Below are positions 8,710 through 19,250 of a DNA stretch of 64,000 nt, in pieces. This DNA comes from Salibacterium qingdaonense (GTDB lineage Bacteria > Bacillota > Bacilli > Bacillales > Marinococcaceae). Each line of letters starts with the position of its first letter. Position 1 is the stretch's first letter. The stretch lies in contig NZ_FOTY01000003.1 of the NCBI RefSeq assembly GCF_900114715.1, positions 124,001 to 188,000 on the forward strand, in the 5' to 3' direction. The position numbers were made by a program, and so were the translations under genes. A model generated the notes under the pieces. That model did not search any database, was not told the DNA's origin, and worked only from the letters and a program-made list of their open reading frames with translations.

Positions 8710-9849
8710 ATGCGAAATGAGATAAAAAGTAGAGAAAATCGAAGTATGTGGACAAGTGTCCGGAAATGGGCGGCAGGAAGTGCGGGCGGACTCTTGTTTA
8801 TGCTGTTTTTTATTACCGTCCTGACATCCGGCAGCCAGGACAATTTATTCTCTTCCAGGCAGTTACATGCGTGGAGTTCAGAGATTCAGCAGAATCTTCT
8901 CCTGTCTGCCTTTCAGTTTGAAAATCATTACTTTGGTAATGTTCCTGCCAAGGAGGAAAGCAAGCCGGTACCAACTCTGCTGTTTGAATTTTTGACGAAG
9001 CTGGATTTTCATGAGCCAAGAACGATGCTTGGTATGGAAATACCAGGTTTCGCTCTGTTTGATGGAAACATTGTGGTAGCCGGGGAAGGAACGGATATCA
9101 CGACGATGCCGATAGAATCCGCACCGCCTATGGAAGTGCTCATGAAAGAGAGAAAGGCGGCTGATGATAGACTTCAGGTGCTCGATACGCAAGAACAAAC
9201 AGAAAATACTCAAACCGGCGAACCCGTCGCCCACATCGTTCATTCCCACAGCCGTGAGTCGTATTATCCGGAACTTGAAGAAAATGCGGACAGTGCTTTT
9301 CATCAGGATGTCAACATCACGATGGTAGGAAAACGTTTAGGCAAAGAACTGGAAGAAAGAGGAGTTCAGACTTTCGTTGACACGACAGATATTACACAAA
9401 GACTCCATCAAAAGGGATGGAAATTCCCGAGATCGTATGATGTGTCCCGAAACGTTATCAAAAATGATATAAAAGAACACAAGCAGCTGCAAATGTTTTT
9501 TGATCTTCACAGGGATTCCCAGCCCCGGGATGTCACCACCGTAACGGTAAATGGAGAAACAATGGCGAAGACCTTTTTCGTGATCGGAGAGAATCACCCG
9601 GACTATGAAAAAAATCTGGCCATGGCGAAGGATTTGAACAGCAGACTGGACGCCTCCTATCCGGGACTTAGCAGAGGGGTGCTTACCAAGGGAGGCGGCG
9701 GTGTGAACGGTCGGTATAACCAGGATCTTTCCGAGCAGTCTGTTCTTGTTGAAATCGGCGGGGTCGAAAATAACCTGGAAGAAGCGTACCGCACGACGGA
9801 GGCACTGGCGGAAGTAATCAGCGCTTATCATGAAGAAACCAACAAATAA
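8710..9849 (+). CDS. spoIIP: Stage II sporulation protein P (SpoIIP amidase/endopeptidase)
   Basis: Membrane-anchored cell-wall hydrolase that, with SpoIID and SpoIIM, dissolves septal peptidoglycan during forespore engulfment. 379 residues. A basic N-terminus precedes one membrane segment (about 20-40). The C-terminal Amidase_3-like catalytic domain shows HIVHSHSRESYYPEL, FDLHRDS and VEIGGVENNLEEA, which hold the expected zinc ligands and catalytic glutamate. Its place after gpr and before yqxA is as in B. subtilis. The ATG follows GGGAGGGGAGCAGC. Confidence 0.95.
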   Translation: MRNEIKSRENRSMWTSVRKWAAGSAGGLLFMLFFITVLTSGSQDNLFSSRQLHAWSSEIQQNLLLSAFQFENHYFGNVPAKEESKPVPTLLFEFLTKLDFHEPRTMLGMEIPGFALFDGNIVVAGEGTDITTMPIESAPPMEVLMKERKAADDRLQVLDTQEQTENTQTGEPVAHIVHSHSRESYYPELEENADSAFHQDVNITMVGKRLGKELEERGVQTFVDTTDITQRLHQKGWKFPRSYDVSRNVIKNDIKEHKQLQMFFDLHRDSQPRDVTTVTVNGETMAKTFFVIGENHPDYEKNLAMAKDLNSRLDASYPGLSRGVLTKGGGGVNGRYNQDLSEQSVLVEIGGVENNLEEAYRTTEALAEVISAYHEETNK

Positions 9850-9863
9850 AAAGGGGGATCGTT

Positions 9864-10157
9864 ATGAGAATACTGACCATAATGCTTGCAGCGGCGGTAT
9901 TTTTTCTGGTTGGAATGATGACAGGCATCCATGTTTCCGAACAGTACCGGGAGCGGCCGCAGGACGTATCTTTGCCCGCTTCATATGAAAAGGAAGCAGC
10001 CGTACCGGAAGCTGCCGAGGGAGAACCGGATACAGAAGAGGAACTGCTCGAACGCCAGAAACTGCTGAAAGAGACAAAGGAAATCAACGTATTTTCTGAT
10101 ATCGGAAAAAGCCTGAATCTATTTGCACCTTCTTCCGAGTCTTCCCGGGAATATTGA
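9864..10157 (+). CDS. yqxA: YqxA family protein (DUF3679-like)
   Basis: 97-residue protein with an N-terminal membrane segment (about 3-22, ending in the GMMTG turn) and a charged tail. It sits between spoIIP and lepA, exactly where B. subtilis has yqxA, and the MTGIHVSE segment after the membrane helix fits that family. No function is established. The ATG follows AAGGGGGATCGTT, 14 bases after spoIIP ends, so the two are probably cotranscribed. The assignment rests on position and general form. Confidence 0.75.
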   Translation: MRILTIMLAAAVFFLVGMMTGIHVSEQYRERPQDVSLPASYEKEAAVPEAAEGEPDTEEELLERQKLLKETKEINVFSDIGKSLNLFAPSSESSREY

Positions 10158-10182
10158 AGTGCAGATTCCCTGTTGATATAAT
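10154..10182 (+). promoter_or_regulatory. Probable sigma-A promoter of lepA
   Basis: TTGAAG (10154-10159) and TATAAT (10177-10182) are 17 bases apart. The leader then holds a short GGCAGC-CTTC-GCTGCC hairpin (10203-10218) before the AGGAG ribosome site. Confidence 0.6.
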
Positions 10183-10256
10183 GAAGGATAGTGTAAGTGA
10201 GCGGCAGCCTTCGCTGCCAGAGGTGCAGCGTTATAATTAGCAGGAGTGATAAAAGC

Positions 10257-12083
10257 ATGAGTGAGGAAAACAGAGAAAACAGGCAGAAAAATATCAGGAA
10301 CTTTTCGATTATTGCCCATATCGACCATGGGAAATCGACGCTTGCGGACCGTATTCTCGAAACAACCCGTTCGCTGCCGGAACGTGAAATGAAAAACCAG
10401 ATGCTTGACGCGATGGATCTGGAACGGGAGCGCGGTATTACGATTAAACTCAACTCCGTTCATTTAAAGTATACCCATACCGATGGGGAGGAGTACACAT
10501 TTCATCTCATAGATACACCCGGCCACGTCGACTTTTCCTATGAAGTCTCCCGCAGCCTGGCCGCTTGTGAGGGCGCACTTCTCGTGGTGGATGCCTCCCA
10601 GGGAATTGAAGCGCAGACGCTTGCGAACGTTTACCTGGCTGTGGATAACGATCTGGAAATTATACCTGTCATCAATAAAGTAGATCTGCCGGGTGCTGAA
10701 CCGGAGCGTATCAAAAAAGAAATTGAAGATGTCATCGGAATTGATGCCTCCGATGCAGTATATGCCTCTGCCAAAAGCGGACTCGGAACAGATGAAATAT
10801 TGTCCCAGGTGATCGACAAAATACCGGCACCCGGCGGAAATCGGGAAAATCCGCTGCAGGCTCTTGTTTTTGATTCGATGTATGATACATACCGCGGGGT
10901 TATTTCCTATATCAGAGTAGTGGAAGGATCCATCCGCCCCGGTGACAAAATTAAAATGATGCAGACCGAAAAGGAATTTGAAGTGGCCGAAGTTGGTGTG
11001 TTCACTCCAAAACCTGTCGCAAGCAAAGAATTGACTGTCGGCGATGTCGGTTTTTTGATTGCCAATATCAAAAACGTCAGTGATTCTAAAGTCGGCGATA
11101 CCATCACCCATGTGAAACACCCGGCGCCGGAACCGCTCCCCGGCTACAAAACGATGAACCCGATGGTGTTTTGCGGCATGCATCCTGTGGATGCAAGCGA
11201 CTACAGTGCACTCCGGGATGCGCTGGAGCGGCTTGAGCTCAACGACAGTTCCCTGCAGTTTGAAGCTGAAAGCTCCCAGGCGCTCGGCTTTGGTTTCCGG
11301 TGCGGCTTTTTAGGTCTTCTGCATATGGAAATCATCCAGGAGCGTATTGAAAGAGAATACGGTATCAGTCTGATTACGACAGCTCCAAGCGTGATTTATC
11401 ATGTGTATTTGACCGATGGAGAGCTGATTGAGATTGACAATCCATCCAATATGCCGGACCAGCAGAAAGTTGAACTCGTTGAAGAACCCTTTGTAAAAGC
11501 AGCCGTTATGGTGCCGAATGATTTTGTCGGGGCCGTGATGGAACTCTGCCAGAAAAAACGCGGGGAATTCACCGATATGCGCTATCTCGATGAAAACCGG
11601 GTGAATATTGTGTATTACCTTCCGCTCACCGAGATTGTGTATGACTTTTTCGATCAGTTAAAGTCCAGTACGAAAGGGTATGCCTCCTTTGAGTACGAAT
11701 TTACCGGCTACCGGGAATCCAATCTCGTGAAAATGGATATTCTGCTCAATGGTGAACCTGTTGATGCGCTGTCTGTTATTGTCCACCGGGACATGGCTTT
11801 TGAACGCGGCAAAACCATTGTCGAGAAGCTGAAAGATCTCATCCCGCGCCAGCAGTTTGAAGTACCGGTGCAGGCGGCGATCGGAAATAACATCATCGCC
11901 CGTTCCACTATCAAAGCGATGCGCAAAAACGTGCTTTCCAAATGTTACGGCGGGGACGTCACGAGAAAACGTAAACTTCTTGAGAAGCAGAAGGAAGGAA
12001 AACGCCGCATGAAGAATGTAGGTAAAGTAGAAGTACCGCAGGAAGCGTTCATGTCTGTCCTGCGGATGGATGATGACCAATGA
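10257..12083 (+). CDS. lepA: Elongation factor 4 (LepA)
   Basis: Translational GTPase that binds stalled or mistranslocated ribosomes, 608 residues, the usual length. G motifs are [17 protein letters not shown] and [11 protein letters not shown]-like domains and the LepA-specific C-terminal domain ([13 protein letters not shown]) are complete. The ATG at 10257 follows GCAGGAGTGAT; the frame is open back to 10197. It overlaps hemW by four bases, as in many Bacillaceae. Confidence 0.97.
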   Translation: MSEENRENRQKNIRNFSIIAHIDHGKSTLADRILETTRSLPEREMKNQMLDAMDLERERGITIKLNSVHLKYTHTDGEEYTFHLIDTPGHVDFSYEVSRSLAACEGALLVVDASQGIEAQTLANVYLAVDNDLEIIPVINKVDLPGAEPERIKKEIEDVIGIDASDAVYASAKSGLGTDEILSQVIDKIPAPGGNRENPLQALVFDSMYDTYRGVISYIRVVEGSIRPGDKIKMMQTEKEFEVAEVGVFTPKPVASKELTVGDVGFLIANIKNVSDSKVGDTITHVKHPAPEPLPGYKTMNPMVFCGMHPVDASDYSALRDALERLELNDSSLQFEAESSQALGFGFRCGFLGLLHMEIIQERIEREYGISLITTAPSVIYHVYLTDGELIEIDNPSNMPDQQKVELVEEPFVKAAVMVPNDFVGAVMELCQKKRGEFTDMRYLDENRVNIVYYLPLTEIVYDFFDQLKSSTKGYASFEYEFTGYRESNLVKMDILLNGEPVDALSVIVHRDMAFERGKTIVEKLKDLIPRQQFEVPVQAAIGNNIIARSTIKAMRKNVLSKCYGGDVTRKRKLLEKQKEGKRRMKNVGKVEVPQEAFMSVLRMDDDQ

Positions 12084-13252
12084 TGAACGTACAGGAAAAG
12101 GCACCTGCATCGCCTGCTTCGATATATGTTCACATTCCATTTTGCAGGTATATATGCTTTTATTGTGATTTTAATAAATTTTTTATTGAAAACCAGCCGG
12201 TGGATGACTATATTGAACAATTGGACCGCGAAATGAAACGCGTCCTTATGGAGCCAGCCCCGGTCGATACGGTTTATGTCGGCGGAGGAACACCAACGGC
12301 CCTGGGAACAGATCAGCTGCGGCGGGTGCTGCGCGATGTGAAAAAACGAACGGATTCTTCCCGGCCGCTGCGTGAATTCTCGGTTGAAGTAAATCCAGGG
12401 GAAGCGGACTGGGCGAAATTTGACATGATGAAAGAAGAAGGGGTCACCCGGCTCAGCATTGGTATACAGACGTTTAATGACAGTCTTCTTCAGAAAATCG
12501 GACGGGGTCATTCGGCGGCCGAGGCAAAAGAAACGGTCCTTCTGGCAAGAGAGTCCGGGTTTGACAATATCTCTATTGATTTGATGTTCGGCCTGCCGGA
12601 GCAGACGATGGCTGACTGGAAAGACACGATTACCCGGGCCCTGCAGCTGGATATTGACCATGTCTCTGCGTATTCGTTGAAAATTGAAGAAAAAACGATG
12701 TTTTACAACTGGTACCGGCAGGGTAAAATAAAGCCGCTCCCCGAAGATACGGAAGCAGATATGTATGAGGTGCTGGAAGAAGCTCTTGCCGACGCCGGAT
12801 TTCACGCTTATGAAATAAGTAATTTTGCAAAGCCGGGCAAAGAAAGTGAACATAACAAAACGTATTGGCGGAATGAGGAGTATTACGGATTCGGGGCAGG
12901 TGCCCACGGTTATCTGAACGGAGTCAGATACGCTAATCTTGGTCCGCTTCCCCATTATTTAAAAGCCGTGAAAGCAGGGGAGAATCCGGTGAAAGATACG
13001 CATGAAGTGTCGAGAACCGAGAACATGGAAGAAGAAATGTTCATGGGACTGCGGATGAAAGAAGGGGTTTCGGCTCATCGTTTTTACCGGAAGTTCAACT
13101 GCTCGTATTATGATATTTATCCGGAAGCGCTCCAGGAACTGACAGAGGAAGGGCTGCTGTATGATTCGGGAAGCGCCCTGCAGTTGACAGAAAAGGGAAG
13201 ACTTCTCGGTAATGAAGTGTTTGCCCGCTTCCTTCTGGATGAAGAAGGCTGA
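12080..13252 (+). CDS. hemW: HemW-type radical SAM heme chaperone
   Basis: Radical SAM protein of the coproporphyrinogen oxidase family, about 390 residues. The cluster motif is CRYICFYC (residues about 20-27), with GGGTPTAL and the HemN C-terminal domain following. The cysteine directly after the third cluster cysteine in true HemN is absent (CDF here), which fits HemW, a heme-binding chaperone for heme insertion, not a coproporphyrinogen dehydrogenase. The start is ATG 12080 or ATG 12083, overlapping the lepA stop. It lies between lepA and hrcA as in B. subtilis. Confidence 0.92.
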   Translation: MMNVQEKAPASPASIYVHIPFCRYICFYCDFNKFFIENQPVDDYIEQLDREMKRVLMEPAPVDTVYVGGGTPTALGTDQLRRVLRDVKKRTDSSRPLREFSVEVNPGEADWAKFDMMKEEGVTRLSIGIQTFNDSLLQKIGRGHSAAEAKETVLLARESGFDNISIDLMFGLPEQTMADWKDTITRALQLDIDHVSAYSLKIEEKTMFYNWYRQGKIKPLPEDTEADMYEVLEEALADAGFHAYEISNFAKPGKESEHNKTYWRNEEYYGFGAGAHGYLNGVRYANLGPLPHYLKAVKAGENPVKDTHEVSRTENMEEEMFMGLRMKEGVSAHRFYRKFNCSYYDIYPEALQELTEEGLLYDSGSALQLTEKGRLLGNEVFARFLLDEEG

Positions 13253-13295
13253 CAATCCGGTTTTTCTTCCCTGCATGGAAAAAGATTCTGTTTTG

Positions 13296-13330
13296 TTGAC
13301 AAACATCAGCCCTTTTGATAACTTTACAAT
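13296..13330 (+). promoter_or_regulatory. hrcA-grpE-dnaK heat-shock promoter
   Basis: TTGACA at 13296-13301 with TAACTT 17 bases downstream (13319-13324); a second possible -10, TACAAT, is at 13325-13330. Either places the start at or just before the CIRCE element. Confidence 0.7.
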
Positions 13331-13334
13331 AGAT

Positions 13335-13361
13335 TTAGCACTCGGATATCCGGAGTGCTAA
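13335..13361. promoter_or_regulatory. CIRCE operator (HrcA binding site)
   Basis: A perfect match to TTAGCACTC-N9-GAGTGCTAA lies directly after the promoter and before hrcA. HrcA binding here represses the operon, and GroEL availability modulates HrcA in known systems. Confidence 0.97.
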
Positions 13362-13377
13362 CAGAGGTGATGTTGTC

Positions 13378-14412
13378 ATGCTGACAGACCGGCAGTTATT
13401 CATTTTACAGGCTATTGTAGATGGTTATATTCATTCTGCGGAACCTGTCGGATCCCGCAGCTTATCGAAACAAAGCGGCATGAGCTACAGCCCGGCGACG
13501 CTCCGCAACGAAATGGCGGATCTGGAGGAAATGGGTTTTCTGGAAAAGCCGCATTCTTCTTCCGGGCGGATTCCTTCTGAGCGGGGCTACCGTCACTATG
13601 TGGATCATCTGCTGCTGCCTCATCAGCTTTCGAGCAGGGAAATTCATGACTTAAGGTCATTGTTTGCCCGGAAGGTAATGGAAACAGAGCAGGTGGTGAA
13701 ACAGTCGGCGACGATATTGTCTGAATTAACGAGCTATGCTTCCATCGTGCTCGGTCCTGAAATATTCGAGTCGAAATTGAAACAGGTACAGATTATTCCG
13801 TTGAATGACCGGACCGCTGTAGCTATTCTCGTTACCGATACCGGACATGTTGAGAATCATACCGTTTCACTTCCGGAAGCACTGAAAAGCAGCGATCTGG
13901 AAAAAATAGCGAATATCCTGAATGACCGCCTGCGCGGGGTTCCGCTTTATCAGCTCCAGAATAAGATTACGACAGAAGTAGCCGGGCTGCTGAGGCAGCA
14001 TGTAACCAATTACCGGGAGGCTTTGTCATTCACCGAAGAAACTCTTCAGAAAAGCAGTGAAGAAAAAGTTTATTACGGAGGGAAAGCCAATCTGCTGTCC
14101 CAGCCTGAGTTTAAGGACGTTGATAAAGTCCGGATGATTTTTGAACTGCTTGAAGAAGACCACACGATGCATGAACTGCTGAAGCCGGAACAGAGTGGAT
14201 TAATGATACGTATCGGCCAGGAAAATGCGAATCAGGCATTTGAAGACTGCAGCATAATCTCAGCTTCTTATTCCTTTAACGGCAATCCGGTTGGCACCAT
14301 TAGTATTGTTGGTCCGACGAGAATGGAATATCCACGGGTGATCGGTCTCATTGAGCATTTATCAAGAGATTTGTCGAAGGTTTTGACAAACTTGTATACG
14401 GATCTTTACTAA
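13378..14412 (+). CDS. hrcA: Heat-inducible transcription repressor HrcA
   Basis: Repressor of class I heat-shock genes, 344 residues. The N-terminal winged helix holds RQLFILQAIVDGYIHSAEPV and the recognition helix around SPATLRNEMADLEEMG; the GAF-like dimerisation domain follows. It binds the CIRCE element 17 bases upstream of its own start and so represses itself with grpE and dnaK. AGAGGTGATG precedes the ATG. Length and domains are normal. Confidence 0.97.
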   Translation: MLTDRQLFILQAIVDGYIHSAEPVGSRSLSKQSGMSYSPATLRNEMADLEEMGFLEKPHSSSGRIPSERGYRHYVDHLLLPHQLSSREIHDLRSLFARKVMETEQVVKQSATILSELTSYASIVLGPEIFESKLKQVQIIPLNDRTAVAILVTDTGHVENHTVSLPEALKSSDLEKIANILNDRLRGVPLYQLQNKITTEVAGLLRQHVTNYREALSFTEETLQKSSEEKVYYGGKANLLSQPEFKDVDKVRMIFELLEEDHTMHELLKPEQSGLMIRIGQENANQAFEDCSIISASYSFNGNPVGTISIVGPTRMEYPRVIGLIEHLSRDLSKVLTNLYTDLY

Positions 14413-14461
14413 CGTTCCGGTCACTTTTTGGAAATAATCGCGTGCAGCGGGAGGTGAACGT

Positions 14462-15040
14462 ATGAAAGAGAATTATACTTCCACAGAAGAACAGGAAGAA
14501 AAAGAGCAGATGGAACAGGAAGTAGCGGCAGAGGAAGCTGATGCCGAAGATACCTCGGTTGAACAGGAAGACGCTGAAGAGCCCGCTGAGGAAACAGAAC
14601 TGGAAAAGGCACAGAGAGAAGCAGCAGAATGGCAGGACAAAGCCCTGCGCGTTCAGGCTGACTTGGACAATGTGCGCCGGAGGGCAAAAGAAGATAAAGA
14701 ACGGGACGCAAAATACAGATCTCAGTCTGTGATTGAGTCCCTTCTTCCGGTTCTTGACAATTTCGAGCGTGCGCTGAATGCAGCGACAGACCAGGAAGAG
14801 GACGGCTCTCTTCTACAAGGTGTCAATATGGTTTATTCCCAGTTTTTCGAGGCGCTTCAGCAGGAAGGCCTGGAAGTCATACCAACCGAGAGGGAAACAT
14901 TTGACCCTCATCAACACCAGGCAGTCATGCAGGTGGAAGAAGAAGGGTTTGAATCCAATCAAATCGTGGAAGAACTTCAAAAGGGTTATAAACTAAAAGA
15001 TAAAATAATCCGTCCTGCTATGGTAAAAGTAAATGCATAA
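14462..15040 (+). CDS. grpE: Nucleotide exchange factor GrpE
   Basis: DnaK co-chaperone that speeds ADP release, 192 residues. The first 45 residues are almost wholly acidic, followed by the long dimerisation coiled coil (about 45-95) and the beta domain with [10 protein letters not shown] and DPHQHQAV. The acidic tail is longer than I expect for mesophilic homologues, which fits a salt-adapted proteome. GGGAGGTGAACGT precedes the ATG. It is the second gene of the hrcA operon. Confidence 0.97.
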   Translation: MKENYTSTEEQEEKEQMEQEVAAEEADAEDTSVEQEDAEEPAEETELEKAQREAAEWQDKALRVQADLDNVRRRAKEDKERDAKYRSQSVIESLLPVLDNFERALNAATDQEEDGSLLQGVNMVYSQFFEALQQEGLEVIPTERETFDPHQHQAVMQVEEEGFESNQIVEELQKGYKLKDKIIRPAMVKVNA

Positions 15041-15077
15041 TAAAACAGAAAAAGTATTATAGGAGGCTGACGAGACA

Positions 15078-16919
15078 ATGAGCAGAATTATAGGAATTGA
15101 CCTAGGTACAACGAACTCCTGCGTAGCAGTAATGGAAGGCGGCGAAGCACAGGTTATCCCGAACCCGGAAGGTAACCGTACCACTCCTTCTGTTGTTGCG
15201 TTTAAAGATGGAGAGCGCCAGGTTGGGGAAGTAGCCAAGCGTCAGGCTATTACGAACGAAAATACCATCCAGTCCATCAAGCGTCACATGGGAACGGACC
15301 ATACCGTTGAAATCGAAGGAAAAACGTATACACCGCAGGAAATTTCCGCTATCATTCTTCAGAAACTCAAAGATGATGCAGAAAGCTATCTCGGCGAAAC
15401 AGTAACGAATGCGGTTATCACCGTTCCAGCCTATTTCAACGATTCCCAGCGTCAGGCAACCAAAGACGCCGGTAAAATCGCAGGTCTTGAAGTAGATCGC
15501 ATCGTAAACGAACCGACAGCGGCTTCTCTTGCTTACGGCCTGGATAAAGAAGACGATCAAACCATCCTCGTTTACGACCTTGGCGGAGGTACATTTGACG
15601 TATCGGTTCTTGAACTCGGCGATGGATTTTTTGAAGTAAAATCAACATCCGGCGACAACAAACTCGGCGGGGACGATTTTGACCAGGTTATCATCGATTA
15701 TCTTGTCTCTGAATTCAAAAAAGAAAACGGCATCGACCTGTCCCAGGACAATATGGCGGTACAGCGTTTGAAAGACGCAGCGGAAAAAGCGAAAAAAGAT
15801 CTGTCAGGCGTGGCCCAGACACAGATTTCCCTGCCGTTTATCACTGCAGATTCAAACGGTCCAAAGCATCTGGAAATCAGCTTGAGCCGTGCGAAATTCG
15901 ATGAGCTTTCATCCGACCTTGTAGAAAAAACGATGGGTCCTGCCCGTCAGGCGCTGAAAGATGCTGATATGAAAGCAACAGACATTGATAAAGTTATCCT
16001 TGTCGGCGGTTCCACCCGTATTCCGGCTGTACAGGAAGCAATCAAGAAATTAACCGGCAAAGATCCGCATAAAGGCGTGAACCCGGACGAAGTAGTAGCC
16101 CTTGGTGCAGCCATTCAGGCAGGCGTTCTGGCCGGAGATGTAAAAGACGTCGTACTTCTTGACGTGACACCGCTCTCCCTTGGTATTGAAACAATGGGTG
16201 GCGTAACAACAAAATTAATTGAGCGTAACACGACGATCCCGACAAGTCAGTCCCAGACATTCTCGACTGCCGCTGACAACCAGCAGAGCGTTGACATTCA
16301 CGTACTGCAGGGTGAACGTGAAATGGCCGCGGACAACAAAACGCTCGGACGCTTTCAGCTGAGTGACATTCCACCGGCACCGCGCGGTGTTCCGCAAATT
16401 GAAGTAACGTTTGATATTGATGCCAACGGTATTGTGAACGTACGCGCCAAAGATCTTGGTACAAATAAAGAACAATCGATCACCATCACTTCATCGTCCG
16501 GTCTTTCTGAAGATGAAATCGAACAGATGGTGAAAGATGCCGAAGAAAACGCCGAAGCCGATAGAAAACGTAAAGAAGAAGTAGAGACCCGCAACGAAGC
16601 GGACCAGCTCGTCTTCACAACAGAAAAGACACTGGAAGATCTCGGTGAAAATGTAGATCAATCCGAAAAAGATAAAGCAGAAGAAGCGAAGAACAAAGTG
16701 AAAGAAGCACTTGAAGGCGAAGATATCGAAGCTATTCAAACAGCTAAAGATGAACTTCAGGAAATTGTTCAACAGCTTTCCACTAAGCTTTATGAGCAGG
16801 CAGCCGAGCAGGCCCAGCAGGCTCAGGAAAATGAAGGGGATTCCGGTGACGATGTCGTAGATGCGGATTATGAAGAAGTAAACGACAACGACAACGATAA
16901 CGACAAAAATAATAAGTAA
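15078..16919 (+). CDS. dnaK: Molecular chaperone DnaK (Hsp70)
   Basis: Hsp70 chaperone, 613 residues. The ATPase domain begins [20 protein letters not shown] and contains [17 protein letters not shown] and [10 protein letters not shown]; the substrate-binding domain and helical lid follow. The tail after [11 protein letters not shown] is an Asn/Asp run. As in Gram-positive DnaK, the ATPase domain lacks the segment of about 24 residues found in Gram-negative proteins. The ATG follows AGGAGGCTGACGAGACA. A strong terminator follows the gene. Confidence 0.98.
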   Translation: MSRIIGIDLGTTNSCVAVMEGGEAQVIPNPEGNRTTPSVVAFKDGERQVGEVAKRQAITNENTIQSIKRHMGTDHTVEIEGKTYTPQEISAIILQKLKDDAESYLGETVTNAVITVPAYFNDSQRQATKDAGKIAGLEVDRIVNEPTAASLAYGLDKEDDQTILVYDLGGGTFDVSVLELGDGFFEVKSTSGDNKLGGDDFDQVIIDYLVSEFKKENGIDLSQDNMAVQRLKDAAEKAKKDLSGVAQTQISLPFITADSNGPKHLEISLSRAKFDELSSDLVEKTMGPARQALKDADMKATDIDKVILVGGSTRIPAVQEAIKKLTGKDPHKGVNPDEVVALGAAIQAGVLAGDVKDVVLLDVTPLSLGIETMGGVTTKLIERNTTIPTSQSQTFSTAADNQQSVDIHVLQGEREMAADNKTLGRFQLSDIPPAPRGVPQIEVTFDIDANGIVNVRAKDLGTNKEQSITITSSSGLSEDEIEQMVKDAEENAEADRKRKEEVETRNEADQLVFTTEKTLEDLGENVDQSEKDKAEEAKNKVKEALEGEDIEAIQTAKDELQEIVQQLSTKLYEQAAEQAQQAQENEGDSGDDVVDADYEEVNDNDNDNDKNNK

Positions 16920-16991
16920 TTCCCGCCCCTTTACGAGTCATTTGCACAGGGAGACGAAATAGAAAAAAGGCTGCACGAGGAGTTGTCCCGA

Positions 16992-17040
16992 AAGAAAGGT
17001 TAAGCTGAGCTTTGCTTAGGGTCAGCTCCTTTCTTTTTTT
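16992..17040 (+). terminator. Terminator between dnaK and dnaJ
   Basis: AAGAAAGG and AGCTGA pair with TCAGCT and CCTTTCTT, with a three-base bulge between the two stem blocks, and a T-run follows. It suggests partial or full separation of dnaJ from the HrcA-controlled unit. Confidence 0.75.
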
Positions 17041-17063
17041 GTGCCTGCTGCTTTGAGGCGGAC

Positions 17064-17093
17064 TTGAAGAAATGAAGACAAGAATGATAAGAT
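17064..17093 (+). promoter_or_regulatory. Possible promoter of dnaJ
   Basis: TTGAAG (17064-17069) and TAAGAT (17088-17093) are 18 bases apart. A small palindrome TAATCC-TTAT-GGATTA overlaps its downstream end (17093-17108). No CIRCE is present. Confidence 0.4.
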
Positions 17094-17131
17094 AATCCTT
17101 ATGGATTAGTGAACGGGAGTGGATGCAAACG

Positions 17132-18247
17132 ATGAGTAAACGCGACTATTATGAAGTGCTCGGCGTCAGCAGTGATGCGTCAGACGACGAAATAAAAAAA
17201 GCGTACCGGAAACTTGCGCGTCAATATCACCCCGATGTGAACAGTGAAGAAGGCGCGGAAGACAAATTTAAGGAAGTCAAAGAAGCCTATGATGTGCTGA
17301 GTGACTCACAGAAAAAAGCAAATTATGATCGATTCGGCCATTCCGATCCAAACCAAGGATTCGGCGGTGGCGGAGCCGGAGACTTCGGCGGTTTCGGCGA
17401 TATTTTCGATATGTTCTTCGGGGGAGGCGGCCGCAGAGATCCTAATGCACCGCGCCAGGGTGCTGATCTGCAGTATACAATGACCATGAGCTTTAAGGAA
17501 GCTGCTTTTGGTAAGGAAACAGATATTGAAATCCCCCGTGAAGAAGAATGTGAAACCTGTGACGGCAGCGGCGCAAAACCTGGAACCAGTCCGGAGACGT
17601 GCAGCAAATGCGGCGGCGTCGGCCAGTTGAATGTAGAACAGAACACACCGTTTGGCCGTGTTGTGAACAGACGCGCCTGCGATCGTTGTCAGGGAACCGG
17701 CCAGACCGTGAAAGACAAATGTTCAACCTGTAACGGCCGCGGCAGTATAAAACGAAACAAGACCATCAAAATCACTGTTCCTGCCGGAGTGGACTACGGT
17801 CAGCAGATCCGTGTAGCCGGTGAAGGCGAAGCAGGGGCCAACGGCGGTCCGCCAGGGGATTTATTTGTCGTGTTTAATGTACAGTCCCACGAGTTTTTCG
17901 ACCGGGACGGCGACGATGTTTACTGTGAAATGCCGCTTACGTTTGCCCAGGCAGCTCTTGGTGATGAAATAGAAGTGCCGACGCTGCGCGGGAAAGTTAA
18001 TCTGAAGATTCCAGCCGGTACACAAACCGGAACCAACTTCCGTATGCGCGGGAAGGGAATCCCTAATGTGCACGGCCGTGGTCAGGGTGATCAGCATGTC
18101 AAAGTACAGCTCATCACACCGAAAAAACTCGATGAAAGACAAAAGGAATTGATCCGTGAGTTTTCCGAATTAAGTGGAGATGAGCAGGTGGAAGAACAGC
18201 ACCAGAATTTTTTTGAAAAAGTGAAGCGCGCGTTTAAAGGTGATTAA
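17132..18247 (+). CDS. dnaJ: Molecular chaperone DnaJ (Hsp40)
   Basis: Co-chaperone that delivers substrates to DnaK and stimulates its ATPase, 371 residues. The J domain has [10 protein letters not shown] with the HPD triad; a Gly/Phe-rich stretch (about 70-105) is followed by four zinc-binding repeats ([32 protein letters not shown]) and the C-terminal domains. I chose ATG 17132 because the family starts [12 protein letters not shown]; an in-frame ATG at 17123 is nearer to the GGGAGTGG site, so the true start may add three residues. Confidence 0.96.
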   Translation: MSKRDYYEVLGVSSDASDDEIKKAYRKLARQYHPDVNSEEGAEDKFKEVKEAYDVLSDSQKKANYDRFGHSDPNQGFGGGGAGDFGGFGDIFDMFFGGGGRRDPNAPRQGADLQYTMTMSFKEAAFGKETDIEIPREEECETCDGSGAKPGTSPETCSKCGGVGQLNVEQNTPFGRVVNRRACDRCQGTGQTVKDKCSTCNGRGSIKRNKTIKITVPAGVDYGQQIRVAGEGEAGANGGPPGDLFVVFNVQSHEFFDRDGDDVYCEMPLTFAQAALGDEIEVPTLRGKVNLKIPAGTQTGTNFRMRGKGIPNVHGRGQGDQHVKVQLITPKKLDERQKELIREFSELSGDEQVEEQHQNFFEKVKRAFKGD

Positions 18248-18286
18248 TTCTGCCAGGCAGAGTCTGAAAAAATGGAGCTGGTGTGA

Positions 18287-19249
18287 GTGAAATGGCTGGA
18301 GTTTCGAATTCATACAACGCAGGAAGCGGTGGAACCAATTTCCAACATCCTGCATGAGGGCGGAGCAAGTGGAGTTGTGATTGAAGACTCCGGAGATCCT
18401 TACCGTGACTGGGACGCGGCCGAGGATGAGATATACGATCTTAACGGCTCAGAGTACCCGGAAGAAGGAGTTGTACTGAAATCCTACTTTTCAGCAAGCA
18501 GCTTTGTCGGAGAAACGCTGGAAGAAATCAAACAGTCTGTCAACGATCTGCTCCTGCATGATATCGACATCGGACGTAATGAAGTAACTATTACCGAAGT
18601 CGAGGAAGAAGACTGGGCACACGCTTGGAAACAGTACTACAAACCGGTAAAGGTGACTGACACTCTCACTATCACCCCTTCCTGGGAGCCTTATGTGCCC
18701 GGGAACAGGGAAGAAAAAGTGATGGAACTTGATCCCGGCATGGCTTTTGGCACAGGGACGCACCCAACGACTGTTTTATGCCTGCAGGCCCTTGAACAGG
18801 AAATCAAGGGGGGAGAAGAGGTAATAGATGTCGGCACCGGCTCCGGCGTGCTGGCTGTTGGCGCAGCCAAATTCGGAGCAGCACGAGTTCTCGCACTTGA
18901 CCTTGATCAGACAGCAGTAGAGGCGGCCCGCGATAATACGGCCTTCAATAACGTGGGAAATACGGTGACGGTAAAACAAAACAATCTACTCGACCACGAA
19001 CATCACCAGGCTGACATCATTGCTGCCAATATACTCGCCCACATTATTATCCGACTCGCCCCTGATGCATGGAAAGCTTTGAAGCCGGGAGGACTTTTCA
19101 TTACTTCCGGTATTATTTCGGGGAAGAAAAATGAAGTCATGGAAGCATTGGAAAAAGAAAACTTTGAAATTGTTCGTACACAGGACATGGAAGACTGGAC
19201 AGTTATTACAGCTGTAAAAAAACAGAATCAAAAAATCCGGGGTGGATAG
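18287..19249 (+). CDS. prmA: Ribosomal protein L11 methyltransferase
   Basis: SAM-dependent enzyme that trimethylates L11, 320 residues. An N-terminal L11-binding domain (WLEFRIHTTQEAVEPISNIL) precedes the Rossmann methyltransferase domain with DVGTGSGVLAVGAAKFGA near residue 179 and IIAANILAHII. The start is GTG 18287, nine bases after a GGAG. Its stop overlaps the ribosome site of rsmE. It follows dnaJ as in B. subtilis (yqeT). Confidence 0.95.
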   Translation: MKWLEFRIHTTQEAVEPISNILHEGGASGVVIEDSGDPYRDWDAAEDEIYDLNGSEYPEEGVVLKSYFSASSFVGETLEEIKQSVNDLLLHDIDIGRNEVTITEVEEEDWAHAWKQYYKPVKVTDTLTITPSWEPYVPGNREEKVMELDPGMAFGTGTHPTTVLCLQALEQEIKGGEEVIDVGTGSGVLAVGAAKFGAARVLALDLDQTAVEAARDNTAFNNVGNTVTVKQNNLLDHEHHQADIIAANILAHIIIRLAPDAWKALKPGGLFITSGIISGKKNEVMEALEKENFEIVRTQDMEDWTVITAVKKQNQKIRGG

Positions 19250-19250
19250 C

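Noticed and set aside
10464-11183. 239-residue minus-strand ORF within lepA
   Set aside because: It is antisense to a highly conserved gene and rich in Phe, His and Cys as expected of a shadow frame.
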